Source: Methanocorpusculum sp. (GTDB lineage: Archaea; Halobacteriota; Methanomicrobia; Methanomicrobiales; Methanocorpusculaceae). From it: a stretch of 64,000 nt of DNA. The position numbers were made by a program, and so were the translations under genes. The stretch spans positions 1 through 64,000 of the forward strand of contig DALTWK010000004.1 of the NCBI GenBank assembly GCA_029987115.1, read 5' to 3'. This document shows, piece by piece, positions 32,482 through 41,638 of this stretch (position 1 is its first letter; every line of letters begins with the position of its first letter). The notes below the pieces were generated by a model. That model saw only the letters and a program-made list of their open reading frames with translations, was not told the DNA's origin and made no database searches.

Positions 32482-33677
32482 GCAAACACCTCGAGAGTGG
32501 TTATGAATTCAGTTTCGGAACTCAGCGGGATTTCTCCGCCGGCACGGGTCTTATGCCCGCCACCGTATCCGCCGAATGTTTCTGCGGTCTGTTTCATGAA
32601 CTGCTCGAAATCCACATTCGACTCCGCCGGAGCGCGTGCCGAAATTTTCAGATAGTTCTGAGCTTTCCCGATAACAATTACCGGTTTTGCCAGTGATTTC
32701 GCGAGGATGTCTGCGACATCGCTTGCAACATCATAGGAAGAAACCTTCCAAGCTGCCGATGCGATTTTTTCTGCAGAATTCACCGCATTGATTACTTTCC
32801 TGCGGAAGGAAAGAGCGGTATTCCATGCATCGTCAACCTGCGCCAAATCTCCTGCTGCAACCGCATATCCCAAATCGGTTCTGCCTGATTTTCCACAGGC
32901 ATCAATCACGGCAGTCAGCGCATACGCATCCTGAATAACCTCACGAAGCAGACGATAGTTGTCTCCGTATACTGCCATGAGATCATGATAGGAAGCGTCG
33001 GACCTGACAGCAATCTCGCTGACCAGTCTGCCGGCGATTGAATCCGAATCCGGTAAGGATGTACAGATTGTTTCTATTTCGGCGGCTGCTTTCGCATCTC
33101 CTGAAATATTTTTCAGGAACGGAAGCGTTGCACATTCAAGCTGTTCTCCGATGGTGCGTCCGGCGAGAAGAACTCCTCTCTTCGGTTCCACCAGGTTATT
33201 CATGAGAGCTTCTTCGAGGATTTCATGGTTCTTGCCGGTGAATTTCTGGGAGTCCCCGATAATTCCTACGAGAACCAGCGATGCAAGATCGCGGTTGTCC
33301 CCTAATGCTTTTGCCACCAAGTACGCACAACCTGCAGCGGAGAGTTCAGTTTCTCCGTCCATGCCTTCCAGACGCGGATTAATGTGAAATGCGGTGTTGG
33401 CGTAGGGCACGTGATGATCGATTATCATAGTCGATTCCGGCCAATCGGGAATCGACGCACCAAGGTCGCATAAGATTGACTGTTCCGGGATGACGACATC
33501 CTCTTTTTTCAGATGAGGTAAAAACCTCAGGAGGAAGGCAATATCAGCCCGCTGCAAAGCAATCGTGAGAATAGCCGCTGCTGCAATGCCATCTGCATCG
33601 TGGTGGGAGTATACCTCCACATAGTCCATCGTACGCAAACGGTCTGCGATTTTTCGTGCGGCATCTTCGAGCGACAT
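32478..33677 (-). CDS. DHH-family phosphoesterase, archaeal RecJ-like (GAN type)
   Basis: 399 residues. N-terminal DHH domain with EVYSHHDADGIAAAAI (metal ligands), ILCDLGASIPDW, MIIDHHVPY (the DHH motif) and a C-terminal DHHA1 domain with GGYGGGHKTRAGG. Archaeal GAN/RecJ proteins are 5'-3' single-strand exonucleases interacting with the GINS/CMG replisome; others act on short oligonucleotides. Which applies cannot be settled here. Operon partner of uS15 and Pcc1, a common arrangement in archaea. Confidence 0.85.
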   Translation of the reverse strand: MSLEDAARKIADRLRTMDYVEVYSHHDADGIAAAAILTIALQRADIAFLLRFLPHLKKEDVVIPEQSILCDLGASIPDWPESTMIIDHHVPYANTAFHINPRLEGMDGETELSAAGCAYLVAKALGDNRDLASLVLVGIIGDSQKFTGKNHEILEEALMNNLVEPKRGVLLAGRTIGEQLECATLPFLKNISGDAKAAAEIETICTSLPDSDSIAGRLVSEIAVRSDASYHDLMAVYGDNYRLLREVIQDAYALTAVIDACGKSGRTDLGYAVAAGDLAQVDDAWNTALSFRRKVINAVNSAEKIASAAWKVSSYDVASDVADILAKSLAKPVIVIGKAQNYLKISARAPAESNVDFEQFMKQTAETFGGYGGGHKTRAGGEIPLSSETEFITTLEVFA

Positions 33678-33692
33678 GGTTTATTGATGAAT

Positions 33693-34151
33693 TTATCTGG
33701 AGAGAAGAATCTCTGCGGTCTCCGGGGAGTATGCCCAGCCTGCCGGAAGTCTGTGAGAACCGGTGTAGTATTTCACGAGTCTTCTGATCTTTGCTTCCGT
33801 CAGCTGCAGCTGGCGCTTGTTGTGAACATCGTGTTTGTTGTCAACAAGGTGTTTTCTCATTCCAAGTGCCTTGTGCATGAGGTTTCTGAGATCTTCCGGA
33901 ATTTCAGTATCCATGTTGTTTTCGCGGATGATTGCATTGACTCTCTTGCCGGTTGCAAGTTTTACATTCGGAACTCCGTGTTTGTCACGGAGAACAAGTC
34001 CGATCTGCGCACAGGAAAGTCCTTCCTTACGGAGTTCGATGACTTTTGCCTCGATTTCTTTTGCGTCCTTGTTCGACCACTCCGGTGCGGAGGTTCTGAA
34101 CGGACGGACAGAGGCGGCAATACCTCTTCTTCTAGCATGCATTCGTGCCAT
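33693..34151 (-). CDS. rps15: Ribosomal protein uS15
   Basis: 152 residues, with the archaeal N-terminal extension (MARMHARRRGIAASVRPFRTS) before the four-helix S15 core (LRKEGLSCAQIGLVLRDKHGV, LMHKALGMRKHLVDNKHDVHN, RRLVKYYTGSHRLP). It binds 16S rRNA in the platform. First gene of the uS15-DHH-pcc1-eS1 operon; a 320-base non-coding leader with hairpins lies upstream and could carry autoregulation, as known for S15 in bacteria (inference). Confidence 0.96.
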   Translation of the reverse strand: MARMHARRRGIAASVRPFRTSAPEWSNKDAKEIEAKVIELRKEGLSCAQIGLVLRDKHGVPNVKLATGKRVNAIIRENNMDTEIPEDLRNLMHKALGMRKHLVDNKHDVHNKRQLQLTEAKIRRLVKYYTGSHRLPAGWAYSPETAEILLSR

Positions 34152-34473
34152 AGTTTTTCACCTTTGCGAACACTATTGACCAGCCCGCAACCGTACATGC
34201 GGGAAACATATCCGTTTTGTTCGCGAGTAGAACGGATGTGGGTAAGTCACGAAAAGAGCAGCAATATGACACAATGTCAATTAAGTACAGCTGACTCGTC
34301 GTAATCCCAAAGCCCCGAAGGCAGTGTTTTTGAAACACGTCGGACTTACTCTAGTCAGCAATCCATACGCTAACGTACTGGAATGCTTCTTACATATTGG
34401 AGAGAGCACATATTAAGAGTTTCGCAGATTGAGAAGAATAACACTCATCATCTGGGAAAACCTACAACATACT
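34152..34473. ncRNA. Structured intergenic region between divergent uS15 and nop5
   Basis: No gene but many paired segments: CCCGCA/TGCGGG (34184-34203), ATCCGTT/AACGGAT (34210-34237), TGACA-caa-TGTCA (34267-34279), and GCTGACT (34290-34296) with AGTCAGC (34353-34359) enclosing GTGTTT-ttg-AAACAC (34324-34338). This could be a small RNA or the folded leader of uS15 (minus) or nop5 (plus). AT-rich TACATATTGGAG (34392-34403) may be the nop5 promoter. No known RNA family recognised. Confidence 0.4.
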
Positions 34474-35310
34474 ATGAAATGGTACGGGTCACCGGGATCC
34501 TACTCAATCTCACTTGAAACCGCCGCGGAAATCGTCAGAACCAATACCGATACTTCCCCTGACAACCTCTGCAGTTTTGAGGAATTGAAAGAAACAGGAC
34601 TGATTTCCACACGTGAAGAGTATCTGAATGCTGTTCGAAACGTTGCAATTTACCTCGCGGAAAAAGGAATTGCGGAATCATTTGCTGAAAAAGACACGGA
34701 ACTTCTTCAACTGGTTCGGATGCTGGACGAACTTGACGATACGATAAACCTCCTCGTTGAGCGGATTACCGAATGGTATCAATCAACAAATATTGACGCA
34801 TCCCGAAAATATCTGAGATATGATACCAGAAAATTCCTGCTGATGCTCTCCTCGTCCAAGAATATTCCCATGAGACAGACAGCACGGGAAATCCAGTCTA
34901 TGACGAAACTGAGAAGTCAGTTGATGAAAGACGTTTCAGCGGAAGCGGACAAAGTCATACCGAATATGAGTGCACTGGTCGGAGGTCTGGTTGCGGCACG
35001 TCTGGTCTCTCGTGCCGGAAGTCTTGACTCCATTATCAAGATGGCAGGTTCATCCATCCAGGTCCTGGGAGCAGAATCGGCACTCTTCTCCCATATCAGA
35101 GCAGGATCCCCTTCCCCGAAACACGGTCTTATCTTCCAGCACAGAAGGGTGCACAACGCGCCAAAGGAAATACGGGGAAAAGTTGCACGGGTTCTTGCCG
35201 CAAAACTGGCAATCGCGGCACGTATGGATGCATTCCGTGGCGAACTGAACCAGGAGTTTATCGATGATGCAAATAAGAAAATCAATCAGGTAATGGAGAG
35301 CGGACAATGA
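34474..35310 (+). CDS. nop5: Nop5 (Nop56/58-like) C/D RNP core protein
   Basis: 278 residues from ATG 34474; the longer frame from 34429 is not supported. N-terminal domain, coiled coil (LLQLVRMLDELDDTINLLVERI) and the Nop domain AGSLDSIIKMAGSSIQVLGAE...SPSPKHGLIFQH. It bridges L7Ae and fibrillarin on box C/D guide RNAs to direct ribose 2'-O-methylation. Overlaps fibrillarin by four bases (ATGA), the standard archaeal pairing. Confidence 0.95.
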   Translation: MKWYGSPGSYSISLETAAEIVRTNTDTSPDNLCSFEELKETGLISTREEYLNAVRNVAIYLAEKGIAESFAEKDTELLQLVRMLDELDDTINLLVERITEWYQSTNIDASRKYLRYDTRKFLLMLSSSKNIPMRQTAREIQSMTKLRSQLMKDVSAEADKVIPNMSALVGGLVAARLVSRAGSLDSIIKMAGSSIQVLGAESALFSHIRAGSPSPKHGLIFQHRRVHNAPKEIRGKVARVLAAKLAIAARMDAFRGELNQEFIDDANKKINQVMESGQ

Positions 35311-35909
35311 TTGACATTAATGGAACGCTGGTCTCCAAAGGAAAAGGGGGTGTCTACGGAGAGAAGATGCTTGATGGGTTCCGTGTCTGGGATCCTTACC
35401 GCAGCAAACTTGCAGCCCTCTGGTATCTCGATACAACAACCGATTTGAAAAATACAGAAGTTGTCCTCTACCTTGGAGCTGCAAATGGAACGACAGTTTC
35501 GCATGTCGCTGACTACACAGAAGCAGTCTATGCAGTGGAATTCGCACCTCGCCCGATGCAGGATCTTTTAGAAGTCGCTCAGCGGAGAAAGAATATTATC
35601 CCGATTTTCGCCGATGCTACACGACCGAAAGAGTATGCAAGCCTTCTCGAACCTGCTGACCTTATCTATCAGGATGTAGCGCAGCCAAATCAGGCAGAAA
35701 TTGTCATCAAACATCTCCCGTTCCTGAAAACCGGAGGAAGAGTTATTCTGATGCTCAAAACACGGAGCGTCGACATCCGGAAATCACCCGAAGAGGTCTT
35801 TACTGAATCCTGCAGAGAACTGGAAGAAGCAGGACTCCGCATCGAAAAAACGTTCTGGCTGAATCCGTACCACATCGATCATGCGGCAATTGTGTGCAGA
35901 AAAATCTAA
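35307..35909 (+). CDS. flpA: Fibrillarin-like rRNA/tRNA 2'-O-methyltransferase
   Basis: 200 residues. S-adenosylmethionine-binding motifs VLYLGAANGTTVSHVADY, VYAVEFAPRPMQDLL, PIFADATRP and DLIYQDVAQPNQA, ending in the conserved catalytic KTRSVDI and Y/HIDHA region. It is the catalytic subunit of box C/D RNPs with Nop5, encoded just upstream. Normal length (about 210). Converges with a short redox-disulfide gene. Confidence 0.95.
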   Translation: MIDINGTLVSKGKGGVYGEKMLDGFRVWDPYRSKLAALWYLDTTTDLKNTEVVLYLGAANGTTVSHVADYTEAVYAVEFAPRPMQDLLEVAQRRKNIIPIFADATRPKEYASLLEPADLIYQDVAQPNQAEIVIKHLPFLKTGGRVILMLKTRSVDIRKSPEEVFTESCRELEEAGLRIEKTFWLNPYHIDHAAIVCRKI

Positions 35910-35924
35910 CTGAAAAAAGAGAAT

Positions 35925-36110
35925 TTAGAATCCAAGTTTCTTGGAAAGCTCTTCAATTGGAATACCGTGAACCATTGCTGCCTCACGGATTGTTTCATTG
36001 TTTGCGATAGCGCATCCGAGACATCCCATACCGAATGACTGGAGAATTGCTGCAGATTCCGGCTTTTCGCGGAGAAGGTCTGCAATAGTTGAGTCTAAAC
36101 TAAGTGCCAT
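35925..36110 (-). CDS. DUF1858 redox-disulfide protein
   Basis: 61 residues from ATG 36110. MALSLDSTIADLLREKPESAAILQSFGMGCLGCAIANNETIREAA shows the DUF1858/TIGR03980 pattern: a short helical domain ending with GMGCLGC (CxxC), thought to form a redox disulfide or bind a metal. Members often stand beside hybrid-cluster proteins, which is not the case here. Function unknown. Confidence 0.8.
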   Translation of the reverse strand: MALSLDSTIADLLREKPESAAILQSFGMGCLGCAIANNETIREAAMVHGIPIEELSKKLGF

Positions 36111-36199
36111 ATTACTATGTTGGCGTGTCAACTACTTGAGGTTTTACATCCGGACATGGGCAACATTATATCCCCTGTCAATATAAAAATAGGTATAAT

Positions 36200-36892
36200 A
36201 TGGATGATGCGCTGCAAGCTAATCTGCAGATTAGCTCCCTACTAAAACCAAAGATAACCCAGGTCGAAGATGCAATCGAAATTGCAAAGACCTACCTCTC
36301 TGAAATAAGTCCGGATGCCGGGTGGAAAAAAACCGAACCGTTTAGAATCGGAAAAGCTGTATTAATCTATTATCCATTCTGGCAGTTCACTCGGGAAGAC
36401 GGATCAAAAATACGTAAGATTCACCGTCCTGCATTTGGAACGTTAATGACGGATATTCAGGAACTTGAAGGATTAACCGAGGAAGAAATGCCTGAAACCC
36501 CCGATATGAAAATCCTTTCACCCACATTGAACGCAGAATATTACTATCCAACTGTCTACGGTATCCCACGGGGAGAAAAAATCGTTGGCATTCCATTCTG
36601 GCTTGTCAGCTATAAAATGGAAAAGAGCATTTACATGCTCAAAATCAACGCAACCAACGGGGAAATCGTTCCAGAATGGCACCCAGTTAAGGAAACGGTA
36701 AACTGGCTAAAGATTATTCTGCTTACTTTCATACCAGTGATGATTCTCAGCACATTTGCCATACTCCTGCATCCAGCGATTTTCATCCTGGTTGGTGTGT
36801 ATCTTATCTATCTCATATACTCGAGCAACATGCTGTCCTTACTGAATAAAAAACGCAGAGCAGAAGAGGAGGGAGAAGAAAATGGTGCTTGA
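36200..36892 (+). CDS. Membrane protein with YYPFW motif (first of a related pair)
   Basis: 230 residues. The soluble N-terminal part (residues 1-165) contains VLIYYPFWQFTREDGS, and later GIPFWLVSYKMEKSIYMLKINATNGEIV, a PepSY-like strand-turn with NATNGEIV. Two C-terminal membrane helices (LKIILLTFIPVMILSTFAILL and FILVGVYLIYLIYSSN) end in a charged tail. The same P-F/V-W motif recurs in the next gene, which starts before its stop. No family recognised. Probably a two-protein membrane system; the recurring motif may be a substrate- or partner-contact loop. Confidence 0.65.
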   Translation: MDDALQANLQISSLLKPKITQVEDAIEIAKTYLSEISPDAGWKKTEPFRIGKAVLIYYPFWQFTREDGSKIRKIHRPAFGTLMTDIQELEGLTEEEMPETPDMKILSPTLNAEYYYPTVYGIPRGEKIVGIPFWLVSYKMEKSIYMLKINATNGEIVPEWHPVKETVNWLKIILLTFIPVMILSTFAILLHPAIFILVGVYLIYLIYSSNMLSLLNKKRRAEEEGEENGA

Positions 36893-38375
36893 ACGGGCAA
36901 AAGAGGATAGGATTGCAGAAGTCTACTATCCGGTAAAGATAACAAAAGGAATTGCGGATAAAATCGCCCAGAACTGGTTAATGAAAGGACTGAAGGCAAC
37001 CGACCTGAATACTGCAGCAATCATCGAGGAAAGTTACCTTCTTTATATCCCGTTCTGGCGCTTCATCGCCCAGGGAAAGGCAGTCGCATGCGGTTTTTCG
37101 GAATATACGGAAAAGAACGGAAACGTCATCCGGAACAACTACGAAGAACTCATTGACGAGGAATACGTCTGGACCAAGTGTGCCTGCGATACCGGAAAGC
37201 ACGGCATTAAAGAACTCTGGCTCGACCCGGGACACGAATCCCCCTATGTCCCTGGTTCAATCCCAGTGATGGACGCGGGCGGTTCTGCAACGGATGCAAT
37301 TGAAGAGGCACGCAATAATATCCGGGAACGGATGACAAATAAGGCATCAAAACGTATTGAGTCGATCACACTCGATAAATCCTTCCTGATGCCGAAAGTC
37401 TTCGAACTTGTCTATGCCCCTGTCTGGATTACCCACTATACCTACAAAGGAGGAAACTACACTGTTCTCGTGGACGGCATTAAAGGAGACATAATCGGAG
37501 GAACCAGCCCGATAAACATGAATGCACGTACCCGTCTGATGATTATTTCCTTTGCTGTCGGGGGCATTATGATTGGTGCAACCATCGGTTTGCTCATAAA
37601 TTCAGAGAAATTCGTAGTCTCACAGATGGTGCAGTTTATTATCCTTCTCATAGGTGTTGCTATCTGTATGATTGCATACCCGGCATTCCGTACCGGAAAA
37701 CGGGTAACATCTGAAGGAACAATGGAAAAAATCAATCAGCTGCGGCCTGCACTGAGAATCCCGAAAGAACTTGTCGATAGCGATGTTCTTTCCCATAAGA
37801 ACACTGTTCTCCAGTGTCCGAAATGCGGAAACATTCTTGAACGGCCGTGGGGAGAACTGGTCTCTCCCTGTGAGAAATGCGGCGTTCTCCTGGATATGGA
37901 CTCGGCAAAAGCCGAGATTGTTCCACATAAGGTAGTGAAACCGAATCTTCTCTCGCAGGCAGCAATGAATTCCGACCCAGAGTATATTCCCTTCTGGTGT
38001 TTTGATACGAGTATCAAGGTGAATGATTATCTTGCAATAGGAGACGTGGAAACTGGACTTCCGGATATTCAGGGAAGAAGATTCTACTATATCTGCGCAG
38101 CAGATATTCCACGATATATCTCTGAACCGTGGGAAGTAGATTTGACAATCAGAAATCCGGAAATGACCGATACTGAAGAACTAGTCAAGGATCCGATGCC
38201 AATTCAGATTAACCAGAAAACGGCACGCGAACTTGTTGAATTCCTGTATCTCCGCTATGAGACAGAAAAACCGGGCGTTTTGCAGGTCCTCAGATACGAC
38301 TTCCAGGTGTACTCTACAAAGATTGTCTACCTCCCGTACTATAAAGAAGAAGGAAGGTACATCCCCGGAGTCTAA
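36882..38375 (+). CDS. Membrane protein with repeated YIPFW motifs and zinc ribbon
   Basis: 497 residues; the start has a strong ribosome site (GAGGAGGGAGAAGAA) and overlaps the previous gene. The first soluble part has YLLYIPFWRFIAQGKAVACG and later YAPVWITHYTYKGGNYTVLVDGIKGDIIGG; two membrane helices at about 208-255 are followed by a zinc ribbon (CPKCGNIL...CEKCGVLL, residues about 306-330) and a second soluble part with PEYIPFWCFDTSIKVND and IVYLPYYKEEGRYIPGV. The motif repetition suggests domain duplication and descent of both genes from one unit. Partner likely the preceding protein. Function unknown. Confidence 0.65.
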   Translation: MVLERAKEDRIAEVYYPVKITKGIADKIAQNWLMKGLKATDLNTAAIIEESYLLYIPFWRFIAQGKAVACGFSEYTEKNGNVIRNNYEELIDEEYVWTKCACDTGKHGIKELWLDPGHESPYVPGSIPVMDAGGSATDAIEEARNNIRERMTNKASKRIESITLDKSFLMPKVFELVYAPVWITHYTYKGGNYTVLVDGIKGDIIGGTSPINMNARTRLMIISFAVGGIMIGATIGLLINSEKFVVSQMVQFIILLIGVAICMIAYPAFRTGKRVTSEGTMEKINQLRPALRIPKELVDSDVLSHKNTVLQCPKCGNILERPWGELVSPCEKCGVLLDMDSAKAEIVPHKVVKPNLLSQAAMNSDPEYIPFWCFDTSIKVNDYLAIGDVETGLPDIQGRRFYYICAADIPRYISEPWEVDLTIRNPEMTDTEELVKDPMPIQINQKTARELVEFLYLRYETEKPGVLQVLRYDFQVYSTKIVYLPYYKEEGRYIPGV

Positions 38376-38377
38376 GG

Positions 38378-39880
38378 TTGAAAAATAAACCAAAAGAAAT
38401 CCAGGACACGTTGGAGAGGTTCTTCCATCTCCAAACATTCCGACCCAACCAGGAAGAAATCATCAGGGCGATTGTTGACGGACGCGATGTCCTCGCAGTC
38501 ATGGCCACCGGAGGAGGAAAGTCACTCTGCTACCAGCTCCCGGCAGTCATGCTTGACGGACTGACAATTGTCATATCTCCCCTGATTGCACTGATGAAAG
38601 ATCAGGTTGACTCACTCTCAAATCAGGGTGTTAAAGTTGCAACACTGAATTCATCGCTCTCCTATGACCAACAGAAACGGGTGGAGGCAGATGTCCTTGA
38701 TGGAGTAATTCGAATCCTCTATGTTTCTCCCGAACGGGCAATTCAGCAGGATTTCATCCGTCTTCTGCAGAAATGCAAGGTATCTCTTTTTGCTGTTGAT
38801 GAAGCACACTGTATTTCCATGTGGGGACATCAGTTCCGTCCGGAATACCGGAAAATCAAAAATCTCCGACAGAATTTCCCAAACACCCCATTCGCGGCAT
38901 TCACTGCAACCGCTACAAAACGCGTGAGAGAAGATATTATCAAGGAACTGATGCTCAAAGACCCTGCAGTATTCATCGGAAGTTTCAACCGCCCGAATCT
39001 TCATTATTCGGTTCACAAAGAACCGAGGCAGGAGATACGTTTCCAGAAGATAGCAAGCTACATTCTTGCCCACCCGGGAAAACCGGGAATAATCTACTGT
39101 TTCTCACGAGCAGATACAGAAAATCTGGCTGACTTTCTCTCGGGACTGCATATAGCAGCAGCCCCATACCATGCAGGAATGTCACCGAAAGAGCGGGCGT
39201 CTATCCAGGATCTTTTCCAGAAGAATGAAATTACGGTAATTACCGCCACCATCGCTTTCGGCATGGGAATCGACAAACCCGATGTCAGATATGTCATTCA
39301 TGCCCATCTTCCAAAGGACATCGAATCCTACTATCAGGAAACGGGACGAGCAGGACGCGATGGACTTCCCTCAGACTGTATCCTCTACTATTCAGCAGGC
39401 GATAAAGCGAAAATGCTACGCATGATGGAAAAAGATGGTGAGGAAAATCTCTCGAAAAAAGCTGACCGGCTGCTGCAACTTTACCAGTACTGCGAATCCA
39501 AAAACTGCCGGAGAAAAACACTCCTGTCATATTTTGACGAGGAAATCGAACCCTGCGGGAACTGTGATGCATGTGAACAGGCGAAAAAACGAAAAAAACA
39601 GGGAATTCGCGACAATCTCCTCCCGGCGGAACTGGAAAACGAGATTCTCTTTGCAGCTGGAGAGATTGAAGGTATGCTGACCATCCCGGAATTCGCCTCG
39701 TTTTTGATGGGTATGGACCGGCTGAAAACAAAAACGCTCAACCTCAATCACCATCGATGCTACGGCGTTGCAAAGTACTATCAGCGCTCTGCAGTCATCA
39801 ATACTTTAGAAGAACTCATAGAGAAAGGAAAACTCCGAACAGCCGGGTCAACCATCAAGAAAGTATACACCGGAAAATGA
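38378..39880 (+). CDS. recQ: RecQ-family ATP-dependent DNA helicase
   Basis: 500 residues; TTG start two bases after the previous stop (GGAG at 38366). Motifs: RPNQEEIIRAIVDGRDVLAVMATGGGKS (Walker A), DEAHCISMWGHQFRPEY (DEAH plus aromatic loop), AFTATATKRVR, IAFGMGIDKPDVRYVIHAHLP and QETGRAGRDGLPS. A zinc-binding RQC region CESKNCRRKTLLSYFDEEI and CGNCDACEQ follows. It unwinds 3'-5' during repair and replication restart. The HRDC domain appears missing or divergent at the short C-terminus. RecQ is rare in archaea but known in methanogens, so acquisition by transfer is possible. Confidence 0.92.
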   Translation: MKNKPKEIQDTLERFFHLQTFRPNQEEIIRAIVDGRDVLAVMATGGGKSLCYQLPAVMLDGLTIVISPLIALMKDQVDSLSNQGVKVATLNSSLSYDQQKRVEADVLDGVIRILYVSPERAIQQDFIRLLQKCKVSLFAVDEAHCISMWGHQFRPEYRKIKNLRQNFPNTPFAAFTATATKRVREDIIKELMLKDPAVFIGSFNRPNLHYSVHKEPRQEIRFQKIASYILAHPGKPGIIYCFSRADTENLADFLSGLHIAAAPYHAGMSPKERASIQDLFQKNEITVITATIAFGMGIDKPDVRYVIHAHLPKDIESYYQETGRAGRDGLPSDCILYYSAGDKAKMLRMMEKDGEENLSKKADRLLQLYQYCESKNCRRKTLLSYFDEEIEPCGNCDACEQAKKRKKQGIRDNLLPAELENEILFAAGEIEGMLTIPEFASFLMGMDRLKTKTLNLNHHRCYGVAKYYQRSAVINTLEELIEKGKLRTAGSTIKKVYTGK

Positions 39881-39920
39881 AAAATTATCATCTCTCCAAA
39901 CGAATAGAGGATATACAACT

Positions 39921-40745
39921 ATGAAAAAAGAGATTCAAATTGATTCCGTAAAAATCGGCGGGAAGAATCTTCCAAAGATTCTCGGAGTCCTAAATATCAG
40001 TCCTGAATCCTTTTTCTCAGATTCTTTTACGCCCTGCAGCCAGGCACTCCGCAGAGCAGAAGAACTCCGGCGTGACGGGGCCGACATCTTAGACCTCGGT
40101 GCACGGAGTACCGCTCTGAACGCAACACCAATTTCGGTTCAGGAAGAGAAGGAAAGAATCATCACCTCCTTAAAAGAACTCGATGGTTGCGGCCTTCCGC
40201 TCTCGCTTGACACAATACATGCTGAAGTTCTGGAAGCAGCCCTGCACTATGATATTTCTCTCGTAAACGATATCGGAGGGCTTTCAAATGAAAAATATGC
40301 CAGAACAGTTGCGGATTCCGGGCTGCCGGTAATTGCAATGGCGGCAAATAAAGTCCCCGGAGATCCAACAAACGCCACAACAACACATCAGGCCCTGGAA
40401 CTGATTCTGGAACGAAAGGAAAAATACGAAATTGAAAACATTATTCTCGACCCCGGAATCGGAAAATGGGTTCATGAACGTGATTCCGCCGCAGACTGGG
40501 AACTCTGCCAGAGGTTCGATGAACTGAACCGGTACGGATATCCTCTTCTTGCAGCAGTATCCCGGAAACTTTTCATCGGAGAAGAACTGCAGAAACCAGC
40601 GCATGACCGGCTCTATGGATCGCTTGCAGTTCTGGCGCATCTTATGGAAAAGGGAGCAGACCTTCTTCGTGTCCATGATGTTGCAGCAACCAAGGACTTT
40701 GTCACGGTCTTTGCACGTCTTCACAAGGAAGATTATTCACTGTAG
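39921..40745 (+). CDS. Dihydropteroate synthase-like protein
   Basis: 274 residues. TIM-barrel pterin-binding motifs: LGVLNISPESFF, GADILDLGARST, SLDTIHAEVLEAAL, VNDIGG, ILDPGIGKW and a C-terminal RVHDVAAT. The family condenses pterin diphosphate with an aminobenzoate; archaeal relatives with this sequence style may serve tetrahydromethanopterin synthesis but some are of unknown substrate. It lies 21 bases before cofE, linking two cofactor genes. A folP name is not given because the methanopterin route uses different chemistry. Confidence 0.85.
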   Translation: MKKEIQIDSVKIGGKNLPKILGVLNISPESFFSDSFTPCSQALRRAEELRRDGADILDLGARSTALNATPISVQEEKERIITSLKELDGCGLPLSLDTIHAEVLEAALHYDISLVNDIGGLSNEKYARTVADSGLPVIAMAANKVPGDPTNATTTHQALELILERKEKYEIENIILDPGIGKWVHERDSAADWELCQRFDELNRYGYPLLAAVSRKLFIGEELQKPAHDRLYGSLAVLAHLMEKGADLLRVHDVAATKDFVTVFARLHKEDYSL

Positions 40746-40766
40746 ACAAGCATACAATTGTACACT

Positions 40767-41531
40767 ATGACGTATTCGTTTTCAGTTCACGGTCTGAAAA
40801 CTCCAGTCCTGAAAGACGGTGATGATCTCGTCGGCATTCTTCAGGAATCTCTGATAAATACAGATGCGAAAGCGTTTGATGATGATGATATTCTTGTCCT
40901 TGCAGAATCCCCGCTTGCAACAACTGAAGGGCGTATTGTCAAGATTGCAGAAATTACTCCATCGAAAAAAGCAGAAGAACTTGCCATCGAGTACCACATT
41001 GATCCAAGACTCGCGGAAATTGTCCTGGAAGAAAGCGATGAAATCGTTGGAGGAGTTCCCGGGTATCTGCTTGCAAGACGCGAGAATCTCTTTCTTCCAA
41101 ATGCAGGAATCGATGAATCAAATGCACCAAACGGTTTTGTAACACTGCTTCCGAAAAATCCGGATGAGTCTGCAGCACGAATCCGAAAAGAAATCAGAAC
41201 ACGATTTGGAAAAGATGTAGCAGTACTGGTAATAGATTCACGAACGCATGCTATGCGTCTGGGAGTATCCGGTGTTGCAATCGGCGTTGCAGGAATCAGA
41301 GCAATAACTGATGAACGCGGGAAAAAAGATCTCTTTGGTCATGAACTCCATGTTACCAGAAGAGCAATCGGCGATGATCTCGCCTCAACTGCAGAACTTC
41401 TCATGGGTGAATCCGGAGAGTCTGTTCCTGCTGTTCTAATCCGGGGATATTCCTATCAGAAAGCAGAATCAGAAGGAATCGCATCCATTGCTCCGGAAGA
41501 AGACCTTTTCCTTGGCATGATGCGGAAATAA
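40767..41531 (+). CDS. cofE: Coenzyme F420-0:L-glutamate ligase
   Basis: 254 residues from ATG 40767, preferred over TTG 40758. CofE signatures: VHGLKTPVLKDGDDLVGIL, DDDILVLAESPLATTEGRIV, IVGGVPGYLLARRENLFLPNAGIDESNA, DSRTHAMRLGVSGVAIGVAGI, and GHELHVTRRAIGDDLASTAELLMGE. It adds glutamates (gamma-linked) to F420-0 with GTP, completing the hydride carrier used by Frh hydrogenase (57299). It follows a DHPS-like gene and is followed by a TTTGTAT/ATACAAA hairpin. Confidence 0.95.
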   Translation: MTYSFSVHGLKTPVLKDGDDLVGILQESLINTDAKAFDDDDILVLAESPLATTEGRIVKIAEITPSKKAEELAIEYHIDPRLAEIVLEESDEIVGGVPGYLLARRENLFLPNAGIDESNAPNGFVTLLPKNPDESAARIRKEIRTRFGKDVAVLVIDSRTHAMRLGVSGVAIGVAGIRAITDERGKKDLFGHELHVTRRAIGDDLASTAELLMGESGESVPAVLIRGYSYQKAESEGIASIAPEEDLFLGMMRK

Positions 41532-41570
41532 CACACCATCTCTTTTTTTAGGGCACTGCCAAATCACGAG

Positions 41571-41588
41571 TTTGTATTTCTATACAAA
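41571..41588. terminator. Hairpin between convergent cofE and spt5 genes
   Basis: TTTGTAT-ttct-ATACAAA is a perfect 7-bp stem (41571-41588), with a T-run at 41542-41549 just after the cofE stop. It sits midway between convergent operons and probably ends one or both transcripts. Confidence 0.5.
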
Positions 41589-41638
41589 ACGAAATCTTTG
41601 CAAAAGAGATTGAAAATGATGGAAAAATAATAGGATTG

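Noticed and set aside
34132..34338. Leftward 68-codon frame upstream of uS15
   Set aside because: Falls in the hairpin-rich region and shows no protein-like features.
40776..40997. Leftward frames opposite cofE and other conserved genes (for example 15343-15987, 16837-17538, 59975-61015)
   Set aside because: They run antisense to well-recognised genes and are typical shadow frames of this codon usage.
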